Of a stretch of 64,000 nucleotides of DNA, positions 12,101-23,400 are shown piece by piece. Position 1 is the stretch's first letter, and each line of letters opens with the position of its first letter. Location of the stretch: positions 310,746-374,745 of the forward strand of contig QLIY01000002.1 in NCBI GenBank assembly GCA_003260075.1, written 5' to 3'. A program made the translations under genes and the position numbers. A model generated the notes under the pieces. The model had not been told where the DNA came from. It searched no databases and was given only the letters and a program-made list of their open reading frames with translations. The stretch comes from Phallusia mammillata (lineage: Eukaryota; Chordata; Ascidiacea; Phlebobranchia; Ascidiidae).

Positions 12101-13793
12101 AATACGGTCTACATTCATTGCCAAACGCGTATCTGCCAATCTTCGACAGACCAATGTGTACCGGTACTAACTAACTCATGTATTTCTAGTTCTTTCATAA
12201 AGCTCATAACACAATGCTAGGCCGATTTGAGACTTTTTTCCCACGATGAAAGAACGTGTAACGAAACCACCAAGTTTGAAATAACTGCGCAATGTTGAAA
12301 GGTTTTTAAAGCGCAAAAGAGCAAAAGGCACAACTTGTGCGTCTCGGCCATACGCGGTTCAGTTTCCCGTCATTAAAAGGCTTTTTCTGACTGAGGCTCA
12401 CAAGAAATTGACAATTGCGCACTTTGGACAGACAAAACTGTGGAAAAACTTGGTGGAACCTGTCTGGGGAGCGCTAGAATATAGAACCACCCGTGTTGGG
12501 GAAAGGGTGTGGGGTTAGAGTTAAAGAGAAAAAACTCTGCTGGGTAGTGTCAGGGGCCAGAAAACTACTGGCAAACAGCCCGAAAATGTTTTCAATATTG
12601 CAACAAAAACGGATAACATTCAGCATCTGTGATTTCAAAACAGTCGAACCCAGAGTTTCAACCTTTAAGTTTTAAACAACTCACGTGAAGGATAATTAGA
12701 GTCACCGCCTTACAACTTTCAATGAAAACCGATGTGAATAAAAAGGACACATTTAAGTCATTTTGACTCCAGCTCGGCCACTCCACTTTAGTTGCGAAAG
12801 CCGCAGAGTCTGATCTAGTGGTACAATGTTGTGAACGCTGATCCTTTCATCCATGGCTACTTATGTTTTCCTAAGCAAGAAATCGAAACGACTGGTCCAA
12901 TTCAATTTGCAACTTCCTAACTAATTTAATTAAAGAAATTCAAAGGAACACTATGCACGGACTTGAAAATTCAAAGGACTTCAATAAAACAGACAGCTCG
13001 AAGGCGGATAGTGAGCTTAACGCAAGCGTTGCCCGCCCACCGAGGATAAAAATGAAACAAACAGACTGTTCCATTAATAGGGGTTGTTTTGGAAAAACGT
13101 TTTTACGCGCGACGATTTGATGAAACCCACCTTTATATTTGTAGAGTTGCTCTGGAAAAGCAGTAGATAGAAGAAAACGTAGAAGTGAAGCAATCACAAC
13201 CCAACAGACCATTGGACCACTGCTAAGGTCAAGCGAGCAGCCAAAATCAAGCGGTAATATATTTGACACCGGATTTAAAATCGACCGTTTACTGCCGAAA
13301 CGTTGAAATTACTCAAATAATTGTAATAAAGCAGAGCTTCCTGCATTATAGTTAATCAACAAAACATGCTTTTATGATGAAAAATAAATTTGAGCACATT
13401 ATAAAAGGTATTTTGAAACTTTTTTTTGAAGAAAAGTGCTACTTTTATTGTAGATGAAAAAAAAAACATCATTTTGTGGAAAAAACTCAACAATCCTGGT
13501 ACCAGCTGTATTCAATTGTTATTTTAAAGTCCACCTTTTGCTTACTTTCTGTAAACGTTGTTTGTTTTATTTCAACATGTAGGCCATTTATCAAACAAAC
13601 TTGCTAATTCTAAAAAATAGAAATTTATTTAACCACAAGACCACATTATCTTGCAGCACTTATTTTGGGATTGAGTGCAACCATAGGAATCCTGGCTACC
13701 ATGTTGCTTGTGGTCACAGCGAAGAGTTTATCTGGTGTCTTTGGAAAACAAGCAATAGCAGATGAAACTTTACCAGTGATGTCTCAAATCTAA
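9185..13793 (+). CDS. ZP-domain type I membrane protein, 9 exons
   Basis: In-frame model: 9185-9239, 9336-9380, 9646-9842, 10833-10973, 11075-11191, 11693-11826, 11998-12163, 13145-13253, 13657-13793 (about 366 residues). Residues 1-18 form a signal peptide. ZP-N has four cysteines (about 40, 71, 94, 133). ZP-C has six (about 210, 231, 271, 276, 283, 287), including an IHC-x4-C core as in ZP modules. A basic furin-like site RRKRR (294-298) follows, then a spacer and one transmembrane helix (about 322-342) with a short cytoplasmic tail. ZP proteins polymerise into extracellular matrices after cleavage at such a site, so this is probably an apical-coat, tunic or egg-coat component; tissue is unknown. 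Exons 2-5 also occur as second, partly truncated copies next to C runs, so the real gene probably has each exon once. The exon 8 donor (gcg|gtaata) was chosen because it restores the frame. Confidence 0.86.
9426..9610 (+). repeat. Second copy of ZP exon 2 and flanking intron
   Basis: Near-identical to 9226-9415 and separated from it by C10 at 9416-9425. It contains an intact exon 2 copy at 9537-9581 (splice sites kept, Glu to Asp and Val to Ile changes). I read it as the other haplotype left in the assembly rather than a real duplicated exon. Confidence 0.7.
10011..10207 (+). repeat. Second copy of ZP exon 3
   Basis: Same length (197 nt) and splice phase as 9646-9842. It has four amino-acid changes (Q/E, S/T, T/I, Q/K) and many silent ones. 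A C11 run at 9902-9912 lies between the copies. If joined to exon 3 it would duplicate half of ZP-N with its cysteines, which argues for alternative haplotypes. Confidence 0.7.
10597..10674 (+). repeat. Truncated second copy of ZP exon 4
   Basis: Matches the first half of exon 4 (10833-10973), including its acceptor, and then stops at the C10 run 10675-10684. The full exon follows 160 nt later. Confidence 0.75.
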
Positions 13794-13838
13794 GTGAATT
13801 GTCAATGCTTGTGTACATTTGTCCAGTTGTAGTTGATC

Positions 13839-13844
13839 AATAAA
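13839..13844 (+). promoter_or_regulatory. Candidate poly(A) signal of the ZP gene
   Basis: AATAAA lies 46 nt after the TAA at 13791-13793, a short but normal distance for a compact genome. Confidence 0.6.
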
Positions 13845-14009
13845 AAAACATTTTTTGGTCCTCCGTTCGCATTCATGATTGGCAATGTTAATCTAGAGTT
13901 GGTTGTGAATGCTTCATGCCCATTACATACTGGGGTTGCAAAACTTGATATCCAAAATACCTGTGCATAAATTATACGTTTTTTAAAAAACTGATTGAAA
14001 AATGTAAAA

Positions 14010-14551
14010 CCCCCCCCCCGATGTGAATAAAAAGGACACATTTAAGTCATTTTGACTCCAGCTCGGCTACTCCACTTTAGTTGCGAAAGCCGCAGAGTCT
14101 GATCTAGTGGTTAGCGCAACCGTATTGAGTTTACAATGTAGCCTAGCCCCCCCCCCGAAACTTTTTTTTGAAGAAAAGTGCTACTTTTATTGTAGATGAA
14201 AAAACACATCATTTCGTGGAAAAAACTCAACAATCCTGGTACCAGCTGAATTCAATTGTTATTTTAAAGTCCACCTTTTGCTTACTTGTCCCCCCCCCCG
14301 TAGAATGTTTTCTGTGCTATTTTATGTACAAATGCATAAATATATAGAGCATAGTAGAAAAGAGTTACAAATAAAACAAAACATGACCTACTAATGGAAC
14401 TTGATGGAGCTTTTAACCCCCCCCCCCTTCCAAAATTAACACATTTAAAAAGTGCAATGTTTAATGGTTGCACCAACAAACCCCTACTATAAAGCTGTGC
14501 AGCACACAGGGGATAAAGCAGTGGTTGTGATTTGACTTTTCCCCCCCCCCC
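14010..14551. other. Patchwork of misplaced copies between C runs
   Basis: C runs at 14010-14019, 14147-14156, 14290-14299, 14417-14427 and 14541-14551 delimit short blocks copied from elsewhere in the window. After 14019 the block matches about 12730, after 14156 about 13413, after 14299 about 15551, and after 14427 about 14724. None of the blocks holds a new gene. The tRNA-like A box 'tagtggttagcgc' at about 14105 marks a SINE head. Confidence 0.75.
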
Positions 14552-15015
14552 TGATGAGACCTTATAGGTCGAAACAGTGTGCACTGTCTGCAGCTTGATT
14601 GAAAAATGGTGTGAAAAAATACTATGTTACAAGCACTTAAAACAAGTGGGTACACAGAATAGCAAAGGTGCAGATAAATGGTAATGTACAAGGAATACAC
14701 TAAAAAATTCATGTTTAACATTTCCAAAATTAACACATTTAAAAAGTGCAATGTTTAATGGTTGCACCAGCAGACCCCTACTATAAAGCTGACATGTGCA
14801 GCACACAGGGGATAAAGCAGTGGTTGTGATTTGACTTTCGACAGGCTCACCACTGAACCTGTGTAGCTCAGTTGGCCAACAGTTGCATGAATACTTCTTG
14901 CCAAATGCAGGTTGTAAATTGCACACCATTGGCTTAGCACAAAAAAGTGGTTAAACTTGGTCAAAGTTTAAATTCTGAAAAAATTAAAACTTACTAGTTA
15001 AATTTTCCAAAATCC

Positions 15016-16367
15016 TCAATCAGACTCATAGCCACCCTGTGGGCCATCAGGAACTTCAGCAAAATGGGAAGGGTCAGCTTGTGTGGATTCCTTTAATCTC
15101 TCCCTTATTAAGTCTGCAATTGCACGCTGTGTTCTTCTTTCAAGTTTGTCCATTTTTGATTTGATATCTCGTTTCAAATCCCAGTCAGGTTTGCGTGGAG
15201 CCAAGTTTAACAAATCAACATCATCAGTAACAGTGGGAGTAGCAGTTTGGCCTTCAAGTTGCTCCTATTGTTGGGGCAAGGCAAGAGTTTAGATTTGACT
15301 GCACACATTACAATGCACTTGCTAAAATCCCCAAATGCGAATACACCAGATAGTATGGATAAGCAAGGTTTTTTTTAATAATGGTGCTACTTGTTAAATG
15401 AAAGTTTCTTGATGATGTATGGTTTGTTGAAAAAAGAACTCAAAAATATATAATTCCAAGCAATGGTACTGACCGGATCAGTTAATCGCATAATTTGTTG
15501 AACTGCATAAAAAGCTTGGAAATGGGTTATGCAATTAACCAGATTCATCTGTAGAATGTTTTCTGTGCTATTTTATGTACAAATGCATAAATATATAGCA
15601 TAGTAGAAAAGAGTTACAAATAAAACACATGACCTACTAATGGAACTTGATGGAGCTTTTAATGGTATACTTTTAATGGCCAGTCTGCAGAATATGGCAG
15701 TTTCTGACGAGATCTCGCACGTGCAGGACCTATATGTCCCGCATGCGCGCGTGCACAGCCCGTAAATTCGCCTGCAAGACCAATTTCAGCATGCGCAAAG
15801 CAAGCGATAGAGTTTAAGATAGGACAATTAATGCCTTCGATGCAAAATTTCTGCGTGCAACGCTGAAAATTCCGCATGCAAATTTTTGTTTCAAAACTAA
15901 ATCGCGCGTGCAGCTGCCATACTCTGCAGACCGGTTTAACGGTATACTAATGGACTTAAAATAAATTCTGTCAAAATCTTTTTTCTTAGTGGCCAAACCT
16001 ATATCTAGCACAGACGCAAAGCAATTAAAAATTCTGTTTTATTAGAACAAGAGGCCAGTAAAAACAGATTGCATTTGTTTCATATAATATACTATTCATG
16101 GTACAAGTATCAATATTAAAATTGAAGCTCTACCTTTATGTGTGCTTCAACATCGCCTGCCTCCGCTTTTTTAACCGGAACTTCTTTAAGATCTTCGGAT
16201 ATTGGTTGATAATTGCGCAGTTTCAACTCTGGTACAGGCAAAGCTTCTTTTTCCGTCGTCTTTGAATCCGCATCTCCCTTTTCCTGGCGTTGTCGCCGAA
16301 GTGCTTTCAATTTTTCCCGTCGCTTTTTAGCCTCGTCTTCCATTTTTCCTACTTTTTCATCCCCCAT
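15016..16367 (-). CDS. CCDC12: CCDC12 (Cwf18) spliceosome-associated protein, 2 exons
   Basis: Minus-strand exons 16367-16134 and 15264-15016 join in phase 0 into 160 residues (human about 166). Exon 1 gives a charged helical N-terminus (EAKKRREKLKALRRQRQEKG) and the ELKLRNYQP block. Exon 2 carries the family hallmark LLNLAPRKPDWDLKRDI, followed by KLERRTQRAIADLIRERLK. CCDC12/Cwf18 is a small coiled-coil protein of the activated spliceosome (Bact complex), acting in the nucleus during pre-mRNA splicing. The single intron contains a 269-bp MITE. The gene is head-to-head with eIF3k. The start is the first ATG, in a good context next to the shared intergenic region. Confidence 0.95.
15672..15940. 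mobile_element. hAT-like MITE in the CCDC12 intron
   Basis: Flanked by perfect 8-bp duplications GGTATACT (15664-15671 and 15941-15948). The imperfect inverted ends are 'ggccagtctgcag' and 'ctgcagaccgg'. The interior (GC-rich 'gagatctcgcacgtgcagg') is shared with the element at 62905-63259, so the two belong to one family with different outer ends. Confidence 0.82.
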
Positions 16368-16816
16368 GGTGACTTTGTTCCTAAAAAATACAAAACTACC
16401 TCCAAAGACAAGAGCAATTCATAGAAAAATCTCAAATGTGCTAAAATCGTTCACTGGCTCAGTAAAAGTACAACCATGGAAGACATCAAGCGTGACGACT
16501 GAATTACCAAAAAATGAATTATTTGTGTACTAATTAACCTTTAAGCTTATACAATTAGAATGCAATAATACAAAAAAAAATCGTGTGCATAACTTGGTAT
16601 TTTTTGCAAATAGACTTCTCAGCAGCAAAATATTATAGTATTTGATTGCTTGTCACATAGAAATAATACGCTTCAACGCGTGTGTTGTTTCATGTCTTAT
16701 TATTTATTAACCCTTTGGTGAAGGTTTGGATAAATTGGAATCTAACATCTGTTTGTTGAAGTTACATCAAGTTATTAGTACAAACTAATTGCTGTAGAAC
16801 TGTTTGAAAAAACAAA
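16368..16816. promoter_or_regulatory. Shared head-to-head promoter region of CCDC12 and eIF3k
   Basis: 449 bp separate the two ATGs on opposite strands. Both genes are housekeeping RNA-processing or translation genes, so a bidirectional promoter is likely. I see no TATA box placed convincingly for either gene, and no further exon. Confidence 0.6.
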
Positions 16817-18919
16817 ATGGCCGTAGTAGACTCACACGCAGTTGAGAGCATGCTCAAAGGCATTGACAGGTGAGTAGTAACTTTAATTAAAAAGGGCGAG
16901 CATTACTTTTTTGTTGACTAGAAAGTTGCTACATATTGCTATTGACATATATTTAATGAGTGCTGTGTTTTAGGTATAATCCAGAAAACCTCTCACTTCT
17001 GGAGCCTTACGTGAGGCGGCAAATTACTGAAAATTTCTATGACAAATCTGCAAATCTTTCTGTTTTGAAACTGTAAGTACCAATACTCTTTATACACTCA
17101 GTTAGACAATGTTTAAAGCCCTAGTTTGGTTAACCGTCCAACATTTAAAGGTTGTTATTTTACATTCTTAAGAATAATTTCATTCATGATGATAATAGTT
17201 TTTCGAAACTTTTTTTTTTGTATAATTTCGTTTTGTGCAACATCAAAGGTCTTTTTGTTATTCAATTAGTTTGGCTTCTTTGAAAATGGTATCATGTGTA
17301 CTAGAATTATGTTTTAAAAATTTTTTAAACAGGTACCAATTCAATCCAGCCTTCTACCAACAAGAAGTAGTCACTGGAATTCTCCTTAAAGCTCTTACTG
17401 CTCTTCCTGAGCCAGACTTCTCCCTCTGTGAATGTCTCATTGACCAACACCATCATGAAGATGTACATGTCGGCCGATTAATATTTCTCCATCATCTCCT
17501 CGAAACCTGTGACTTCAGGATGTTTTGGGTTCGTCGCATGTTTATTTATATTGCATTTTTTTTGTTTTTGCAAACAAGTGGGAGTTGAGTTTAACCCCCC
17601 CCCCGTCTGAAAGTCTGCACAAAATAAAAATGTCTGTTTGAAAGGTTGTTTTCAATCTGGTTTAGTAGTTTCTGGTTCCTTAAAATCTACATTTTTTTCA
17701 GAGAGAGGTGCAAGCAACACCTGATCTACCCCCCCCCCCTCCTCGAAACCTGTGACTTCAGGATGTTTTGGGTTCGTCGCATGTTTTATTTATATTGCAT
17801 TTTTTTTTTTGCAAACAAGTGGGAGTTGAGTTTATTTGTGCTTGCTGAAAGAAAACATAGCGACACAATTGCACTAAAAACTGAAAAGAATGATATTAAA
17901 TATGAGTATTTATAGGCCTTGTGTAATTTTTTTATTATTTTGTCGTGTTGTGTTCACAAAACTACGCAAAGTTAGTAAGAATGCACAACATAATATGCAT
18001 GCAACTAAAAAAATATGTCGGCCCACTGTGACAAAAAACATTGTTTTTTGTGTTTTGTCTGAAAGTCTGCACAAAATAAAAATGTCTGTTTGAAAGGTTG
18101 TTTTAAATCTGGTTTAGTTTATGTTCTGGTTCCTTAAAATCTACATTTTTTTCAGAGAGAGGTACAAGCAACGCCTGACTTGATAGCTGGCATGATTGGA
18201 TTTGAAGAAGCGATTAAAAAATGTAAATAAAAACATTTTAAATATTTCTGCAGTACAAACCATAATCACAAGCATAATTAATTTACAGATATCTGCTACG
18301 CTGTATCGATATCCTACCAACATATTAGTCGGACTGATTTGAAAGCTCTTTTAGGAGAACCTAGTGATGAAGAACTTCAGGGCTGGATAAAAATGTTTAA
18401 CTGGACATGTAAAGATAATGGATTGGTTTTTGTCACAAATCAGGAAGAAATTGTAAAAACAAGGAATATTGTTGATAAAGTGAACTTTGAAAGTAAGTTC
18501 CACTGATTTTATTTATAAAAAATATGATTAGGCCTTTTTATTCGAGCACAATATAGGTATACAAAATAATTACACGGTAAACAGATTTTTGTGTAAAATT
18601 TAAGGATAACTTTCTTCTTATAACAAGCACAGCTCAAAGTACTCAAAAATCCCCTTCTTTAATTTGCAATTTTTTGTTTTAGTTTTTCATTTTCTTGTAT
18701 CTTGGGTAAAGTGAATGCTAAATAATAGTTTTGTTAATAGCACAGAAATTAGCTTACAATAACGCTGTAAACTTTTTATCTTCCCTATTTTAATGGTTTA
18801 AGTTAAACACTGGCCTATCTCCTTGAACATTTCTTACCTGACTTCTAACTTGCATTATAACACTTTTTACCATTTTTTTAGAAGTTCAAAGTGTGATGAA
18901 ATCCGGTCTTACGGCGTGA
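16817..18919 (+). CDS. EIF3K: Eukaryotic translation initiation factor 3 subunit K, 6 exons
   Basis: Exons 16817-16869, 16974-17072, 17333-17528, 18156-18222, 18289-18492 and 18882-18919 join in frame into 218 residues, exactly the length of human eIF3k. Diagnostic stretches are KGIDRYNPENL near the N-terminus, [10 protein letters not shown], the LLETC block before FW in exon 3, [11 protein letters not shown] in exon 4, and ISYQHISR in exon 5 (human GITYQHIDR). eIF3k is a small HEAT-repeat/winged-helix (PCI-like) peripheral subunit of eIF3, working with eIF3l in 43S preinitiation in the cytoplasm. Intron 3 contains two C runs and truncated copies of exon 4 (17702-17728) and of the exon 3 end (17740-17771), which I attribute to assembly. 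Confidence 0.97.
17595..17771 (+). other. Assembly junctions with duplicated eIF3k exon ends
   Basis: C10 at 17595-17604 and C11 at 17729-17739 bound a block that ends in a truncated copy of exon 4 (17702-17728). The following block repeats the last 32 nt of exon 3 (17740-17771). The full versions lie at 18156 and up to 17528. Confidence 0.75.
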
Positions 18920-20435
18920 TGGAGGTTTTACATCTTGTTTGGGTATCAGGAAAGACACCACATGAGGAATTGTGTGATTGAGTATTTTTGGGAGAAATCT
19001 GCCATCGTTTTCGCAGAAATATATGCTTGTATATTGTATAAGTGTGATAATTTTGGTGAGTTTGTAGTTACTATTTTGACAAGCTGGTTTAAAAGCTTTT
19101 TGTGCACAACACACCATGGAAAATGTAAAAAAAACTTGTGGTACCAACTGTCCAGCAGCGCATCAACAGGACCCACAAAGAATTGTAGTTGTTTGCTTTA
19201 ACAAATTAACTGCTTTGTGTTCACAAGGTTGTGGGTTCTAACCCTATCTCGGTCGCTTGTGTTTCCTTCAGCAAAAAACTTAAGCGACATTGCTCCAACC
19301 CAGTGGTTCCCAATGGGTTGAACTAAATTGAAGTTGCCAACTGGCCAAAATATCAAGTCAAAAATGATTTAACGGACTTGCAAATAAAACAGGCAGCTCA
19401 ACGGCATAGCGCATTCAGGCGTTGCCCGCCCACCGAGGATAAAAATGAAACAGTGAAATATCAATGATTCAGATGATTTTATCATAAAGCACATACTAAC
19501 CCCTGGAATTTTTTTCCCATTGTTTACGCCCTTTTTGTAGATAGATGAGACTTTAAACACACTGTTCTTTATGAAAAAAACCAAGGTAGCGATATGTTAC
19601 TTTATTCATCAACCAATGGGAGAAAAAAAAATTGCAGAAGGTCAAAATTACCAACAAGTTGAAAACACACCAGCTAACTGCTGAGCCAATCGCAAGCTTC
19701 CACGTGTCACGATACGATTGGCCGGGTTGAAACTAGACGATATTGCACAAATAATACACCAAGCAAGTACGCCACCTAGCGACAGGTGGGAACTTGTTGA
19801 AACGGACACTAGATGGTGACAAGAGCACATGATGAACTAGTATATGTATTACTTGGCATTGGGGCGGTTAATGCAAAAGCGACCAAATAGATTTAAACGC
19901 GAATTTCAAAAAACATTTCGGTTTTGTCAAAGTTTACTTTCAGTAGTGATCCGTAGGTACAATATAAGTAAAATTTGCCTGGCTTATAATTTACAAATTG
20001 AAAAAAATGACCATTTTCGGGCCTTAGGGTTTATCCTAGGTCAGAAATTTGAAGTATCCTTGTAAAGCATTTTTCACTACAAGCAGCGGGCCGTAATATT
20101 GTTTTTAAAGCAGTGCAAAACCAGATTTTTAATAGACAATGGCAAAATATGTGGCAAATGTATTTTGAAGTGTAAATGTTTGGTATGCGCTTGTTGCGAA
20201 ATAAGCACGTCCACATAATCTAAACAATTTGCCACATGACGTAAGCAGGCTGCGGAACATGACGTAACGGCGACGTAACAATAAGAAAAAATGTCAATTA
20301 AGTTCAACGAAGGCGCCTCTCGTGTCAAAAGTCGAGGCAACTAAAAAGAAACAAGAAAAAAATGGCCGCACCACGCAAGGAGCAGTGAACTGAAAGAATC
20401 CCAACTGTGTCATTTCCGAAAACTGATTAGCCGCC
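18920..20435. other. Intergenic region between eIF3k and GAB 3' ends
   Basis: The genes converge here and I see no exon. About 19222-19310 resembles a SINE with a tRNA B-box-like 'ggttgtgggttctaaccc' and a tail 'gcgacattgctccaaccca'. About 19376-19452 repeats a unit also at 12983-13055 ('gcgttgcccgcccaccgagg'). The rest is AT-rich and without recognisable features. Confidence 0.55.
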
Positions 20436-23400
20436 TTATTTCAACGTTTTGATGTTTTTCGTTTCTAACGGACGCATGTGCTTGCTTTGCTCTTTTTCTC
20501 TTTCTTCTTTCATCATCTTAAGAGCCTTGGTTTTGTTTTCGTCAATCATTATGTATTGAACTCCTTCGCCCGTTTTCGGTGGCCTGCAAAAAAAAATGAT
20601 ATTTCAGTTTTGCAAGTTTCTGATGCATTTTAGACATGGCTTGAAAGTGGGAATGCATCCTATACAACAGGGACACTTGATTCTTATAAAACGACAAAAG
20701 CTTGATGTAACAATGTAGGGTTTTTCAGACATAAAATGGAAACGGAAAGCGTATATGTGAATTGATAGCTTTCAAGAGAGCGGAATTGTTTTGTAGTGGT
20801 GGTTAGTATGTGACAACATTTGCTATGGAAAATCTAGCCCTTTTTGAGAAAAACAAGCATAGAACACGGAATTCTTTCTAGGTCTTTCTTTAGAATGAAT
20901 TTCGATACAAAGGATTGTCATAGCACATTAGGTTGGTAAAATGTTTAATTTACGCCTCTTATCAGCGTTTTGGTCACTGATTTAACGTTTTGGTACTATT
21001 CACGCTGTTTAAATCAAACAACATTAAACTTTGTAGCCTTTTGTGAGAATAAAGATCATGACTTTCGCTTTGCTGTAGGTATGTTTTCAATCCAAACGAA
21101 AAAAAAGGTTTTAAAGTGTTATGACTGAAACCATGGAATTACAAAATGTACATGACATGAAAACGTTAATGTCCTCAACAGAGAACTTGCTAAACTAGGC
21201 GCTAACAAACTTAAAGTGTTAACCTAAGAGTAACACCATGAAAATGATTTAAGACAGGCTGCTATACACGTGTTTTCAAGCATCTTAAACCGTTCAGTTA
21301 TATTGCACATTGCTTTAAAATGTAGCTTTTTCCTCAGAAACAAAATATTGGTTCGAATCCCACCGCAGGCTAGATTTTTCTGGTCTGTATCTTGCCATAT
21401 GGGAAAGCTTGATTCGATATAACGGACTGGCGTACTATTATTTCAACAAAATATGACATTTCATTGTATATTCCGATTAATCGCAAAAAAGTTGAAAAAA
21501 AAAATCGGACTTGCTATTAACCAGAGTCGTCAGCACATGAAATCCCGATTAACTGAACATTTCGGGAATCCAAAAGCGACGACAACGAATTAAAAAAAAA
21601 CACACCGCAACAGAACAGGTCCCGAGCTTACCTGTCATTGGCTGAGGGTGGTGTTTCGTAGCGTGGAGTCCCGTCTTGTGGCTGTGGGAAGCTGGTGAGT
21701 TCTACATATTTCAGTTCCTTCTCGGGTTGGTGTGGTGCCGGTGGGACAGTTGAAAAATGAGAGGCCTCAAATTCGTTCGGCTGCTGATGGAAATAAAATA
21801 AGATTTGAAACGTGTTGATAGTGTACCTTAATTCTAAGATAACGGACATAACAGTTATAATGTACAAGCGGTGCGTGTTTAGTGGAAAAGCCAAAAAACT
21901 GGCAAAAATGTTTTTATGACTCAAACAAGTATATTTACAACACCGAAAATGGAAGCAAAAATGTGTATTTTAAAATTTAGGGGAGCATGGGTATCCCCCA
22001 ACACCCCTTGTTGCGTCAATATGCACGTTCCAAGTTCACAGTTGACCTCCGTACGATTGATACTGTTTATGACATACAAGTATAGAAACTAAGTTACAAC
22101 GGTAAATGAAAATCAAATTTATAAACACAAATCATCATGGTTATTCTATTACACTTATCGACTGCATATGTATTCACTAACTGTTTTATAGGTCTATTGT
22201 GTTAAAACAGCAAAACTACTTACAAATGCTGATTTCGGAGGTCTTGCTGGGGCATTGGCGTAATCCCTTATTCTTTGGGCGTGAGCAAAATCCTCTCTAG
22301 TATTTCCAGAGCCAGATTTCATGTTATAAGGCTTAGGTGGTCTGCCTGGTACTCCGGGTCCACCAACGCTACCTTTATGTCGGCCATCGTACATTGGCTT
22401 ATGCACGCGTTCCTGTGTATAGGCATAGGGACGGCCTGTTACCATAGCTGCCGAGGGCGGGGTGCGTGGGGATAGACTCGACTGGCTGGGGTTCTTTGGA
22501 GGTCTTTCCGGCGGGTAAAGACGGTCTGTGTGTGCAGCAGTAGGCAAAGTGTTGTGACCACTACTTCGTATTACGGCTGGGCTTGGGGGGAGCGAATGCA
22601 TTAGAACTGTATGTGGTGGGGACACTGGCCCGCTGTCTGATAAATGGCTGGAACTGTTGAGGCTTGAAACGTCGCTGCCCATAAGCAAGGAATCGTCCCC
22701 GCTTGTTCGTAATGGATAAGATCTACAAAAATACGGGTCTTGGTTAAAATGTGATTTTTAGAATCGCAGTACGGCATAGGCACATTGAAGGCGTCATACC
22801 GAATCAGCCGGTCACTAAGCTTTACTATATGGCAAGGCGTAGGCTAAAAATATCTAGCCTGTGGTGGGATTCGAACCCACGACAGGAGTCTTTCCGGGAC
22901 GCGCGCTCTAACAACTAAGCTACACAGACTTAGTGTTGAATCCGTGATTTTCAGAAGCAACAGAACTGTTTTAGCTTGTATATATAGTGAACCAATTATT
23001 TTGCAGGCGTTTTAACAATCGTTGTTGTTAACAGATCAGTGCAAGTATTGGGAAATTCGCTCGGATTTTAGCAATCAAAAGAGCATTAACTATCGGTTTC
23101 GCATAATGACCAAGCCAGAAAACCCAGATCGAATTATAGGCCCGTAAGTTCAATGTGGTTCTATCGTAACGTCAGCCCTGTATGTTATATTCAAACTAAA
23201 GTCCGAAAACGACCAGGTTAACAACTTTGGTTAAAATACAACAAAATGGCCTGCAGTTTTAGACTGAAAAAATTTTTCTATCTGTTACAAATTTTGCTAA
23301 ATTAGACAAACGATTTTGAAACAGAAATGGTGAGTTGGAATCCAAGTGCGGGTGAATTTATTGAAGTCTAAACAAAGTTGGTCTTTAAGTCAGGATTAAA

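Noticed and set aside
22855-22925. Functional tRNA gene on the minus strand (also near 27605-27690 and 52975-53050)
   Set aside because: A and B boxes are present, but the copies are diverged, have mismatched acceptor-stem-like ends and share a non-tRNA tail and leader; they are SINEs.
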